Part shown: in pieces, positions 33,681 to 47,400 of the stretch | Layout of the letters: every line of letters begins with the position of its first letter | How positions within the stretch are numbered: position 1 is the first letter of the stretch | Assembly (NCBI RefSeq): GCF_001949145.1 | Contig: NW_019091457.1 | Location: forward strand, 520,986 to 584,985 | Length of the DNA stretch: 64,000 nucleotides | From: Acanthaster planci | Lineage: Eukaryota; Echinodermata; Asteroidea; Valvatida; Acanthasteridae | Direction: 5' to 3' | Program-made: the position numbers and the translations under genes | Notes under the pieces: generated by a model | The model's input: only the letters and a program-made list of their open reading frames with translations | Told to the model about the DNA's origin: nothing | Databases searched by the model: none

Positions 33681-35239
33681 GTTACACAATTTCTCACACA
33701 ACTTGAAACTACAGAAATGAAAGAAAACAAAGCCTTGGTGATCAAGCTTCGATAGGAAATCAACACATGCACAAATTTCAGCTATTTTTTTTCCTTCACA
33801 CTTAGAACTTCATCAAGTTAAACAGTTTGTCTCTTGGACAACCTCGCAAAAGGTGCAAACAGGCATGATACTTCCAAGCAAAACAAAGTAATATAGTTTA
33901 GTGCTCAAATTCAGGCAAGTACGACAAACACATCTTGAGACCAAATACTGCATATCAACATCATGTCAGAATCACTCTTGTTGGAAAATGCTGTTACAGT
34001 GAATGCCATGGAACCCTTGAAAATTTTAGGAACAATTCAATCTGCTTGGTCTTTCAATATAAGCTCCCTTCGTGAGTGCGCCCCCAGTGGGGGAAAAACT
34101 GTGCATAGATTCACAAGGCGAGGAAATCGGAGGCAACCTCTATCGACTCAATACACGTTTTTCGTAGTTTCAGTCTTATTCCTTGAGGCTCTCTCATAAA
34201 CTGTACACTGGGCTGGCACCAGACTATTTTATGGTTTGCATGCCTTCCATACCTCCCTTTCAGTGTATTTTCAAATCTTGCTCCAAACACAAAGATGTAC
34301 CTTTTTGTATGTTTATCCACAAATTTGAATTTGTTTCATCAGAATAGACAGGTGCTAGACTGCTACTGGTTTGTCTTGAATTCAAATCTCTTCACTCTCA
34401 CTCTCAATTTTGAAACTCTCACCTTGCTTTCAGTTCAACATGGCCGACCCATGAATACAGTGTTTACTGCATTCCGCTTGAGGCGTGACTGTGACCAAAG
34501 GGAATCAGTGGACGCACGCACGCACCCCTTTACGAGTTCGAGCTATTGCAGGACAGCCATAAACACCCCCTTAGTTCTCATGCAAAGCCCACGGCTGAAC
34601 GGTAATGTGAAATTGCACAAGACACAACGTGTGAGCTATCCGCTCCGAGCGGATCAAAAGAGGGCGTGGGTTTTTCTTGGTACTCACTGCATTGGTGTGC
34701 CATGAAGCGCACAAGTATATGCGCGTTTGATGCGGAGCACGTTGAGTAGGCGTAACTACTTTACTGCGGCATGTATGGTCTCTGCGTACACGCAAAATGC
34801 GTGCAAGAACCCGTTTGTATCCACCTGTCTTTCTTTTACCGATTGATGGTGCACTTCAGCACAGGGCGGACAGGAGAGACATTAAGCGTCCAAGAAAGTT
34901 GAGAGTTTTAAGTGGCTTTCTGAAATAGTCACATGAAAAAAAAAGGGGCTGCGATTGCAGAAAGCAGAACAATTTTCTTCCTCGATCAGATATATATTTA
35001 CTTTGGTTGGTAGAGGCTCGATTTGATCCTCCAACAGGTATGCTTGTCTGAAGTGGGCTTTGAACCTCCCCTGACGAGCTTGGTTGTAAGCTCTCACAAG
35101 CGCACATTTCTGCATCGCCGAATGATGACGACCATTCTCTGTTCTGATCAAGCCCACTCCAAGTCCCAGAATCACAACCGGGCCCAAACAAAAGATGTAC
35201 AGTCAATACTTCTAACCCCTCCCCCTTAATTGGCTAATC
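33681..35239 (-). other. Probable GPAM 3' UTR or downstream DNA
   Basis: No coding exon is supported. A short palindrome ATCCGCTCCGAGCGGAT lies near 34639. Confidence 0.4.
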
Positions 35240-35415
35240 TCATGTGCGGAAGGCCTCGATCTTGTCGATGAAGTTGTCAAGCTTGGGCTCGCTGCGGAAG
35301 GGCTCCTTGAGGTGGAAAAGCTTGACCTTCTCGGCGTCCTGGTACGAGTCGATCACCTTCCAGTGCTGGAAGAGACGCCAGGCGTTTCGCAACGTGTCCA
35401 TGGCACAGCTCTCGG
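35240..35415 (-). CDS. GPAM: GPAM last coding exon
   Basis: It encodes ESCAMDTLRNAWRLFQHWKV and ends NFIDKIEAFRT with TGA at 35242-35240. The acceptor is TTCCTCTAG. A 24-base tandem duplication lies just upstream of the acceptor (35424-35475). Confidence 0.93.
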
Positions 35416-38400
35416 CTAGAGGAACACAGATGACCCCGAGAAGTGTAACACAGATGACCCCGAGAAGTGTAACACAGATGCAATAATTTAATATCGTTTT
35501 TTTGGCATTGGGGGATGTCAATTTTTGTACCGGTACTGGACATTTTGCCCTACACCAACGAGTATTTCTGAACACTGTATAATCAAGCTGACCGAGGGCA
35601 TGTGAAAAAAATTAATAAATGAAAAATGAAAAGCCTAACTTCGGCAAGCTTACTCGACTCCCTCTCGAGTAAGCTGTTGGTTTTTCACAAACTTTCCCTC
35701 AACAGTATACAGCGTACAGTGTATGCTGTATGCAGTGTTTATAGATTCATGTTGGCACAGGGCCAAAAAAACAAATACAATAAAAAAGAAGTGTTATTTA
35801 AGCGCTTGAATTACAGTCACAGCTGTCGGTCCTCATTGAAGCCAAATAGCAAATTTTTCACACACTCTGGCTACAATACTGAACAACTGGCCAACAGTTT
35901 TATTGAGCATTGCCTCAAGTCATAAGAGGCTCCCAAATGTGTAGTTGGCTGAAACTTTGGGTACTCTTTCAAATTACCCAGGTTGAAGCCTGCTCAATTC
36001 CACAATAAAGGATAAATTCAACAGCCAATGTGCCAGAGGTTCACCAACTTCATCTAATTGTTTAGATTTAAATTTGCCAGCTGAGACAAAACCTTGGCGC
36101 TTGATAACAAAACTGCCATTGTGGGCAGGGTTTGGGCTGTGCCGAGTGGGGGCGAGGCTGCATGGTATCAGGGCAGGGTGGATGTTTCAAAGTTCTTCCA
36201 ACCTACCGTAAACGGCCAAGCCCTTGGAGACGCGGTCCTGCGCGTACTCGCTGACTATACTGGAGAACTCGGCCTCTGGCAGATCCCGATCCAGCAGGCG
36301 TACCAGATTGCAGGCGGTCAGCCAGTAGCCCTCGATCAGGGGGCCCAAGACACTCTGGAAAAAGAACAGCTTCTGGAGCTGCTCTGGGCACACGTTGACC
36401 TGAGGTGGGACAGCAAAGCATGTAAGGGTCAAGACATTATTCCAGTTCAACATAAGTGATGGTTCCATGGATGCAAATGATTTTGATCTGGCTTTCTGCA
36501 AATTTGAGAACTAGTTTTCATTATTATCAGGTTTTTTCCATGGTTATATTCACCCCAAAAAGGCAGCTTATCTTGCACGTTTACAAGGCTCTACATAAAA
36601 AAGGTGTGGGCCGAATTTACGATCTGATAAACAATTCACCAAACTGCTTTGATAACGGCCTGATTTGGTAAAAAACCATGCAATAAGCAATGAATACAGG
36701 TGGCACAGTTTTTCTTAAAAGAGGTGCGCTGAAGCTAACAGATTCTTGCCTGCTGCCTGCAGATTCAAGTCACAAGAGGGCCCTCTTCAGAGGACCCATC
36801 TTACCGTGATCTGCTCCTCCTTGGTGCAGATGCCATAGTCATCTTCGTCATCGTCATCAAGGCTGAAAGCGGTTGACGCCGCCACCCGCCTTGCCCACCT
36901 GCTGTCCTGGCTTCCACTGCCCTTCCCTACGTCCTGCTGACCAAGCGGACAATAAAATTTTAGCCATAAATCTGGTTCCAGTTCAGGAGTTCGGGGGGGG
37001 GAGTAAATTGTGTACCGTGCAAGTAAGGCTTCGCAAGGTCAAATCTGGCGGATTCTCTCCCACTTGTAACACTGAGGACCCTCCTTATTTCGGATGCAAC
37101 TGTCATTGAAGTAAAAAGTTGCCCATCCTTGCATTTCCTGTATGGTTAATAACAGCCCACTGACAACCATCCCAGAAATGGTGCGATTACCCTCAAGAAT
37201 GCTGCACTTGTTACTTCTGACCAAAGGTTTTGACAAAACTTCTCCTCACCTGTTCTGACAGGATGATCTCACTGACGATCAGCTTGTCTAAAGCATCAGA
37301 TAAGGCAGTGACCAAACAACCGCAAGGCTGCAAACAGAAAAACCCCAAAACAAACGTTGAGAAATTGATTCTACTTGGATCAGAAGTTTTTAATAAAGGA
37401 CAGTGAGCCATATCCAAGTACTTTAAACGCTGGCAAATTCGGTCCAGAGATACAGTTACATATAAAACAGCAACTTGTACATTAAATTGGGCTTCATGAT
37501 CCTTCAAGGGTAATGCTCAACTCCAGTCTCCCCATTTTTTGTGAAGAAAAATGTTTTGGGAAGTTCGGGTTCCAGATCCAAGTGCTAATCTTGCAAAGTA
37601 ACTTCATTTTCTCCCTTGATTCTAGGGAAGCTCGTTCCTTACGGGCACAAAGATGAACTCAAACTGTAGCAGGTCGCACAGCTCCAACGCTTTGCTCATG
37701 ACCTTTTCCTTGGACAGGGTGACCTTGTTGCGCTGGCCGGGGCTCAGTGTGTGCATCTCCTGATTGGCTACTGCTATCACTGCGTTTGCTGTGAAGGGCA
37801 AGAGAACGACCCATCAGGACTCGGGTTATGACGCCATCCACACGTTCACACAAAGCCAGCGTTGGAATCCCAACAAATCCCACACAAGTCAAAGTTGCAG
37901 GCTATTCATATGATGTGCACCAAAGGTGCCTCGTTATCATTATACCTCTGCTACTTTTGGCCAGAGTGGTGATTTGACTTACGATGAGGCTTTCACTGAA
38001 ACACCAACAATCAAACACCTCAAGGTTAAAAACTCACGACCATATAACTCAACTCACCGATCACCGACTCCAGCAGGAAGACCGAAATGACCGAGTTGCT
38101 GTAGTAACTCAGCACAAAGACCTCGGGCAGCTCCATGTTGGGCACCACCATGCGTGCCGCCGCTGCCTCCCCTTTCTCCGCCGCTGCCTCCCCTTTCTCC
38201 ACCCCTCCCTCCGCCGCCTTCGACGGCGTGGCCTTCCTCTTGCCCTCCTGGTTGCTCTCCGTCTCACTGACCACATCCGGGTGCAGTTTGCGGGGCTGGG
38301 TGGTGACCAGGTCTGGGCCAAGCAGGGCCAAGGCGTGTCGCACCACTGTCTGCATCTCGCCCGAGAAGCCCACGTCTCTGCCCCGTCCGGTGATCTCCCC

Positions 38401-41400
38401 CTTCATCCACTCTGCTTCTCGCACTAGTTTGCCAAACTCCACACCCTTGGGTAGGGAAGGGATAGGGGAGAGGACAGGGAAGGGACAGGGAGGGGGACAG
38501 GGAAGGGAAGAATAAAAAAGGGGAGCAGACAAAAACATCAATAACTGGATTTCCATACATGTCTTCACCAATTGCTCTTATGTTTTCGCCAAAGCTGTAT
38601 ATACGGCTTTCTTGTCACACGACACTGCAATTCCTACTGTTCATTTAACATCTCCAGAGTTGTATTTAGAGCCGTTTTTTCAGAACCCTGCGGCTGCGAT
38701 GTTTGACGCAATGGTTAGCAGCTCTGCGACAACGAAGAATGAAAGGTTCTGAAAGACAAGTGGCGAGGGAGTTGTTGTCTTAATCCTGACCTGTAGGGGG
38801 CGCTCTTCACTGATACAATGGGGAGACACACACCCACACCAACAAACCACACTTTTTAATCGATAACTCAGCTTAAAGGGTTTGGAGATGTAGTCTCGTC
38901 CACTATCGAGGTCTTGGGAAGGTGGAGAACTTAAGCAAAATGAGGACAATTCTTACTTGTCTGTGCTTCGTCATGAGGAGAAAGGACACCAGGTTAGTGC
39001 TCATAATACTGTTGACTCTGACTGCATCTATGGTATAAAGAATCCACAAGGACTGTAAAGTTTAGATTCAAAGAATAAATAATTAGAAAAAAACAACTGG
39101 TCTGCCCTTTTAGTGTTAATACAATTTCTGTGATAACAGAGGACACAATTTTGGGCGAATTTGATGAAACAATCATGACAAAGCAATTCAAATTATGTGG
39201 CAACATGGTAGGCAAGTAAACATGGCAACAGATGCCTTGAGATAAAAATGGAAAACGGTGCAATGAATAACACACGGAGTGGCCTCATCCAAGTTAATTT
39301 GTTACGGAGTGGCCTCATCCAAGTTAATTTGTCAAAGTGGTCACTCCTCTTTGATGTGAAGCTCGAACTGACCGTAGACAATGTGCTCGGCCAGCCCCCT
39401 GATCAGCTGCCGCTGGTCCTCCACCACCACGTCCGTGCCGTAGAGCGAGTGATCACTGACCGTCTTTTTCAGCACAGGATGGGGGTGGGGACGGTTGGTG
39501 CTGTGGGCGGAGAGGTCACTGGTGTAAGGGGAGGGCATCTGGGCCGTCTCCAGATACTCCTGAAATAACAACAGGCAGGGGTATTGCATGGAAGACCTTT
39601 TTCCGGGGGGGAGGGGGGAGAATCTGGGTTCACGTCTAATCTAGGTCAAGATGTGATCTCCTCCGTTACATTTAGGAAGGGGTCTTTATCCACCCCATTT
39701 TCCGTTTAAGTTTGATTTGTGAAATCACATGTCTCTTGATCTCCAGGTACTGGTACTTGTTCTCTTCTCCTTTGCGACACTTCACTTTGTGTCAAAAATT
39801 CTGCGCTAGGCTCCTCTTGCCAAATGACTGACACATCATTTTTCTGGTGGTCAGGTGGTTGCCGTCTTACTGGTGCACTTTAGTAACAAGTTTTAAGTAG
39901 TACAGTGTGTAATATCAACTTAATGTCAAGGCATAAGTCATTTGGATCTCTAATGCTGAAGTCACACGACAGAGTGTCATTCAATGTACAATGTGTGAAA
40001 AGACCCCGGATTTCAAAATAATCTGAAATTGACGTACATTCATGGAGCATAACCTTCACAAGACACGTATGCTGCGACACAGGATCTACAGAAATAAGAC
40101 GGGTGGGGGGGGCATACCTTCAGTGAAAATGGTTCCGCAAAGTCCACCCTGACTTGGCCAAACTTGGAAGAAAAGACTTTCCAGATGCCTCTCAGCGCTC
40201 CAACAAAGGTCTCTCTCCTTTTGGGCCGTCCCTGAGAGGCAGAAGAGAATTGAAAATGTGATTCCCTCACTGATGTTCAAGCAAGAGACGGGCCAGCCCC
40301 TCCATGGAGTGGACTCCACTTCCTTGCTGACAAAATTCAGAATTATCTACCTTGCGGGATAACCCAAAACTCACAGCGATTTCGTTTTCCTGACAATTCC
40401 AAGAATAACAGCTACATAAAGCATGATGCAACAAAAAAAATCTGTTTATAGGATTGAGGTTAGTGAATACTGCTGTTTTATTGAGTTCCGGCATGTAATT
40501 TCTTTCTACATAGCCTGTAAGATTTTATGGATGGCAAGTTCAACAAGGTACTAACATTCAGCCAAAAATGACCATAAATTGAATTTGGAACAAGTTCAAC
40601 TCTGCATTTTAAAACGTTGATCGCATTACTGTGCCCCATCCATAGAAAATACGGCACCAAATCTAAGGGCTGCATGTAGGTTGATTACGCCTTGGGGAAA
40701 AAAACACATAAATGTACAACAAATCTGTGGCATTTGGGGATGAGATGAACGGCGGACTCGAAACCTACCAATTGCTCGTTAGTGAAGTTTCCGTCGAGAA
40801 TCTTGTCGTAGCCCACCGAGGCGGGAACCAAAAAAGCGTCCGAGATGACACCTGAGAGGCCAAAAACAGAGCGGCTAGAAGCAGAGTAAGACAAGTCAAA
40901 TGGTCTGTGCATTCTGCAGATCACATCTTATAAAAGGAGGGAAAATGTAGACTCAAAGAAGTGACGCTGCTTCAACTAGCTAGTAACGGTAGCTTACAAA
41001 ATGTTGCCAAATCATGAAAAACTCACCGTCATAATAAGCGTCCACAATCACGGATAACAGACCTCCCTTGGGGGCCAGGGCTTTGCCACTTCGCGACCTC
41101 CCTCCCTCTGGAAAATGGACATGGTTACATTATTTAATAATTGATACTTCTGCTGACAAACCACATAAAATAGATAACCACCCAATTTCCTGTCCTTTTC
41201 GGTGGAAAGGACTTGAAATTAGTGACTTCAACTCACAGTGCATGATTCGTTACAACATACTAGTCTATAGGAAGAAGATCACCAGGGTTTTGGGCCAGAA
41301 ACCATGCAAATATGCAAATCCTGAGCAAAAATAAATGACGACACAGGCACCACTGAAGTTACGCCGAAACTCACCGATGAAAAATTCGATGTTTTGATTA

Positions 41401-44400
41401 CATCTCAAGGCCTCCTCCATGTACTAGAGAGGAAAAAGTAAGACAGCAGCCAGTGAAATTATTTGCAGCACAGGCAAAAATGCAAGATGAGCACAGAATG
41501 ATCCTGACTGTTACCCAAAACGACAACATGACACATGCTTATCCCACCTCTGCCACCATTTCTGTACTTACCGTGTGCAAAACCGCCCGATAAACATGAT
41601 CCTTCTTGCCAACCTCTTTATCCAACTTTCGTTTGATGAAGAACCCTCCTAGCTTTTTCATAATCCATCTGAAAGGGAAAGACACAGGATTAGAGAATTT
41701 ATTTGATAGAAGAAAAATAAGAGTTATGATAAAAATAGGAGACATATCCCTGATCAATTTGAGAAACTATCACAAAGGCTAACAAAATAACGCAACAGTC
41801 GCTGTCAGCTTAAAAGAACAGTGTAATTCTATTAACACTTTCAGTACACATGGTTTCAAATATCAGAACATAACACAGACATGAATCTCTACCTCACCAA
41901 TAGTCCACTGCAACATTTAAGCAGGCAAAAAATTACTGGCAGTTAAATACTTATGATCTAGTTTTGAACGACCACAACTTAAAATACACTAGTAGAAATT
42001 TCAAGTCATGCCAATTTTTTTTGCTCTGTTATTGCACTCAATATATCTAGGCTACTTGAAGAAACCAATGCCAAGTTTCCTGCTCACCCAAACACGGGGA
42101 TGTTGAGGTTGTCTCCCGCCGCAACAAACGGCACCTGGATGCCGTAGATGTACAGGATGAATGACATCAAGACATAGTCCAGGTGACTCCGGTGAGTTGG
42201 CATAATCACCAGGGGTACCCCCTCCTAGAAAGATACGGGCAAATCACACATTACGGTTACGAGAAAAAAATTCTTTCCCATGTTGGACTTTTTGTGGTAA
42301 GACGAGGTATCTTCTTTTCAAATGACAAAAACTGCATAAAGTTTGCTGCAAGACCTTTCACATCACAAAGTCAAAACAAGTTTCACAAATTATAAATTTC
42401 GAATAATTTTGTTCGCCGATTTTTAAGCACCTCTCTAGCCATGTACATGTACATGGCATGCTCCTCTAACAATTAGCATAGCGCATGATAAGCAACATTG
42501 TGCATAGCCAGCTGGTGTCTTATCAACCGTTTAAGACCAACCACGGCGGGTTCTCGACCAACAGAAGTGACTTTTTGTCGTCAGGACCTTTCTTTACGAA
42601 TACGAAACGAAAAGCAGAATTTTCTCCTGACCTTGGCGGCCCGTTTCAGCATCTCCATCTGGCCTTGGTGGACGTTCACACACAGCAGTATCATTCCGAG
42701 GACCTTCAGGAGCACCCAGCCCGTTAACCTGACGAGGAAGAGGGAGCAAACGATGGTGACAAAGGCCACAAACTTGAAGTCTACAATACAACACAACAAA
42801 AAGCTACAGCACACCACGCAGTCACTCAACCGTAGTACAAGAGAGTATGGTGGCCTCCGTTCCAGCCACATTCTGAGCATTCTTAAATGTCTGCAATAGT
42901 GAACAGGAGGTCCTGAATTCCTGTGAGAGCTGAGTAAAAAGAGCTGAGAGCTGAGCTGAGTAAAAGCTTTTGAATTTTGAAAACTCTTGGACAACACCAT
43001 GTGTACAGTGTACAAATTTATTAATAAACATTGGTCTATGCAAAACCCATGGTTAGAAGTTAACCTGAGAAATCCAAGCACTATCAAAAGAGCTGAAGAC
43101 AAGACTTTTTCTAAAGGGATTTCAAGGGCGAGGTTTTGGGGATAAAGAAAGAGTTTAAGGACATCTCGCACAAAGACTGTTACTATGACAACAATAAGAT
43201 ACTGTGACTTTTCTGGGTAACATGGGCGAGTTCTCTCTCAAAATTACGCCCGGCGAACCTGTTCTGAGAATAATGACCCCAATCCCTTCACAGGCACAAA
43301 TATGTACCACAAAGCTGTTATTACATAAGGCCGATATTACTCCAGATCCGATTAACGATTATTCATTTTCCTTTGGGTGTGACACCGCAGAGACGATAAA
43401 ACAGACACGAAACAGAAGACGAAGGCACAGACATCCAAATTTTGCATCATACATTACGTAAGACTTCACAGAACTGCTATAACTAGGTCTAGACATCCAA
43501 GGTAATTTCAAACGTAAACACAGAAGAGGCGGTGCGTTACGTAAACTCTGGGCAAGGCCAGGTGCACGCCCCTTGTTTAGTTTTTTTTAGGGTCATCCTG
43601 TGACAAACAAGAGTGAGATTTGAAGAACGGCCAAATGCCCCCCCCCAAAAAACATGCAATGTGTAGGGATGAGGGTCCGCAAAGACCACAGCACGCATTC
43701 AGAGTTGACAGCTTTGATAAAACACTCCCTCTTCACTGCGCGGTCAGCAGGTGCATGTGCCTGTATGTACATGTGCATGTACAAGAACACAGAACAGTAG
43801 GAGCCGTGCAAGTCCTTAGGGTTTCACATTGTCTACCCAAACAGTAGCATTCCACTCTATTCCAGCACGAGTAAGAACAGAAGAATGCACACTCTAAACC
43901 ACAATCAGCACAAGTCCTGCATTCCCTCTCTTGACAGTTTGGAGATCTATAAATCCTTGTAAGTTATAGTTTCATCCAGCCATGCCAAACAGAATTATCT
44001 ACACGTATCCTGAACACATTTTAAATAAAAATCCAGAAATTCTCAGAAACCTGCGCAAGTCTCATCCCTGTGTAACACAATGTGGTCAACGATGGTACTA
44101 AGTACGATCTCGGAGGTGGGAACTTAGCCATCAACAAGTCGTAATTGATTTCAGGATGGATTTTCAGCTGAACGTTTGTATCCACAAGAAAAATATACAC
44201 CTCTTGTGTATATTGACCTTGTTTGGAAGTAGACTCAAAACCCTCAAATAAGTCTGAATGCCAAAAAAAAAACAATGTACTGCTACCCACCGGTAACCAC
44301 GCACAGTTTGCTGCCAAAGTGCAAACAGAAACAGTCATTGCACAATTCACACGCCAGTGAACCATCCAGGATAATAAAGTTGCACTACCCTGGGAATACC

Positions 44401-47400
44401 AAACACCCCCCCGACCTTCAACACTAGATGAAAATCTGACCAGTCATTAATTACAGACAGTCTAGCCAACAGCCCCCCTCCCCCCAACTTGAAGGTGAAC
44501 CAGCAACAAGCACTTGTGTCGGGTAAAACTGACTGTGGGGATAATGGCACTGAGTGCTCAATACACTGGCGAGGAATGATACAGGAAGTTCAGTCACCCA
44601 AGGAATGGACAAAACATGGCCATAACATGGCCATCCGTCCAGGTTACATTACGGCGAGTTAAGCGACCTGAAACAGCCCTACATGATGAATACATGGAAA
44701 CCCTGTATGAAGTCAGGTACATCTGCGCTCTTATGTTGGAACTCACTGTGCACCAACATCCCCACACGTATGGGCACTACCAGAGAAGATCTGCCTTTGA
44801 TTCACACTATAAGATAAACTGACCAACCAGAAGTCCCATTTGATTCAAACTGAATGAAGTTGCCGCACATACATGTAGTTTTTAAAATCATGACAATTTT
44901 TGTTTGAAGTTTAAGTTCACAATCACTGTGAACAAATGCTAGCCGATGAGGTGCCCTGTTCAGTTTGAGTGATGCTGATGTGGCCCCGTAATATGGATTC
45001 CAATCACAAAAACCTGTTGTCAGGCTGAAAAGTTTAACTATCCTTGGTTCACTTCAATGATTCACCGCTACAGCTAGAGACCCAGCTGCAAACATCAACT
45101 GCTGTTGAACTATTCAGTATGTAATTCCCAGGCAAGGGCCTGCCCCATTTCACCTAACTCGCTGGCATTGAGATCAACAAGTGTGTTTTCAAGTGCATGT
45201 ATTAATGTTGAACGGGGATCTTATCTGGCAGCCCTGAAAAGATACTGAAGCGGATTACGTGAAATCAATCGTAATCCCAGCTTAATTTAGTAAAAATCTT
45301 ATTGTTATTGCTTATCTGTAATCTGTAAAGTATGTTAGAAAAAGCATGATTTAAATGTCCACAAAAGCTACTGAGAATGTCTCGGTAGTTTTTAACTTTG
45401 TCCCATTTTGTCATCTGAGGAACTGCAAATATGTAGCATATGTTATGAATTAAGTAGGCTTATTGATACAGATATATGTATGCTGCACAGAGTAACTGAA
45501 ATGAGATATTTGTTCCAATATGCTAGTTTGACATTTCAAAAGATACATGTACATGTAAGTTCATTCAAGACCAAGGAAAGCAATCTTGAACATGTTCAGC
45601 ACGTGTGAGTTGGTGTATGAATCGCCGATAGGGCGGACGTTGTCTGCGCATACAACTGTACCAGAGTATCTTCTAGCGTGCTTCACTTTGTGCATGCGCT
45701 GCTGCTGGAACAGCAAACTAGCTCAGTCCGAAGACAATCTTGAAACCAATGTATTCTGCAAAGTCTAAGCGTACAAGTTAGACTGATTAACTGTTCACCT
45801 TCCGTTAAAATCCATTTGCTGACACTGCACGTTCAGCAACTTCGGTTCCATCTGTTTGCTGATCTCAACTTCAACTCTTGGAGGAACTTCCGTTTCAAAT
45901 GGTTTACCAACTACAAGATTTCTAATGCACAAATCTGGATTTCTATCGTCAAAGTCAGTCTTGTCTTTCATCGAAGTTTATTCCCGGCTAAAATACGATG
46001 AGATGGATTTCGGTATCATGACTCTGTAGTACGACATTGTCACATGACAATTACTGATACGTGAATCGTCAGACTCCTAAACACTCAGTCACTGGGGCAA
46101 TGCACAAGCACTCGCAGCAAACAAAACTATGTCCCTTAAAATTGGAGGAACAAAACGTTGACGACGATCTTGCCCTATTGAGTTCTCTGGCTGAAAAATC
46201 TTTAAAAACAGACAGGAGTAAAATTAGCATCCAAGCCAGAGACTCATTAATTTTATGAGGCTCACGTTGATGCCATCAAACTTCTGCAACGTCCACAGTC
46301 GTGTTTGTGCACAACATGAAAAGCAAACAACTTGATCACCAAGTCAACAAAATGTACCAGCTTGTGAGTGGACAGTGGACAGGTGAGACTAACTTTCACA
46401 AAGACATGAATATTTGTTTTGTATGCGCTGCTCATGAGACAACATTGCTCCCCTTCTGCAAACACCGTCTGCCCGGGCAAACAATTGCGGTTTCCAGACA
46501 GAAAACAAACACAAGATAAACGAAAGACGTGGTCTGAAAATCAGATACCTGTCACTACAATCCCCCCCCCCACAAGACAATGCAAAACAAACCAAAATGT
46601 GATTCACAACTTACTACAGGCAGAGTTGCAGTAGAAAAGGCAATCACTTGACTCACACTTTAATACATGAACAGTGAAATTAACATTCTCTTCATTATGA
46701 AGAAAAAAAATAAATCACTCCTACGACATAAACATCCACCATATAAATACCATCCTTCTTACTTCCAGGAAGACGCAATGTCAAAAGTCAATACAAAATA
46801 CCTGCATCGGAAATCGTGTGAGAATTTTCCACTTGGCATAATCTTAACTCCATCAACCCCTTCTCCTACTGTATGCTTACCTCAAGACCACATTGGACAA
46901 CGACGCTGCCATACTCTCAAGCGCCTTGCCCGCCCTGTGGGCGTGACGCTGTAATGCCTTCTTGTACTCAAACTCCTCCTTCGCCCTGCCTGCAGCGCAC
47001 GAAATCAAACGAGCAGGGAAACTGATTCAACTTCAAAGAAACTCGAACAAAATCCCCTCGAAAGAGAGATCTGTCTTCCATTTTTGAGGTTTTTCAACTT
47101 ACATCGTGGCCACATTTTCACACTCCGTCAAAATCAGACATGCCATGAAATATTAAAATTTAACCAAGGGGAGGTACGAGTAAATTCCTTTTTATGGTTA
47201 GATTAAAGCTGCAGACCGATCAAATATAGGATGGCCTACATGCATTCTGAAAACTACCAAAAAAAAATCATTGGCGTAGTAATAAACCTACCTTCTGAAT
47301 CTGATATTGCACCTTTATGAATTGCCGCAGACACCCTGGAACCAGAAGCCAAGCAAAAAGAACCATTCAGAGTTTGGATAGTGGCAATCAAGTTTTCTCA

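Noticed and set aside
38135-38515. Plus-strand and other-frame openings of 100-150 codons at 37984-38515
   Set aside because: They overlap the GPAM exon 38058-38445 and its low-complexity insert and polypyrimidine tract; only the GPAM frame shows family motifs.
42735-43171. Upstream extension of the GPAM frame at 42735-43171, with a possible acceptor near 42783 (ATTGTAG)
   Set aside because: Using that acceptor breaks the phase with the exon at 46881; the acceptor at 42729 joins exactly and yields the conserved R-LTGWVLLK join.
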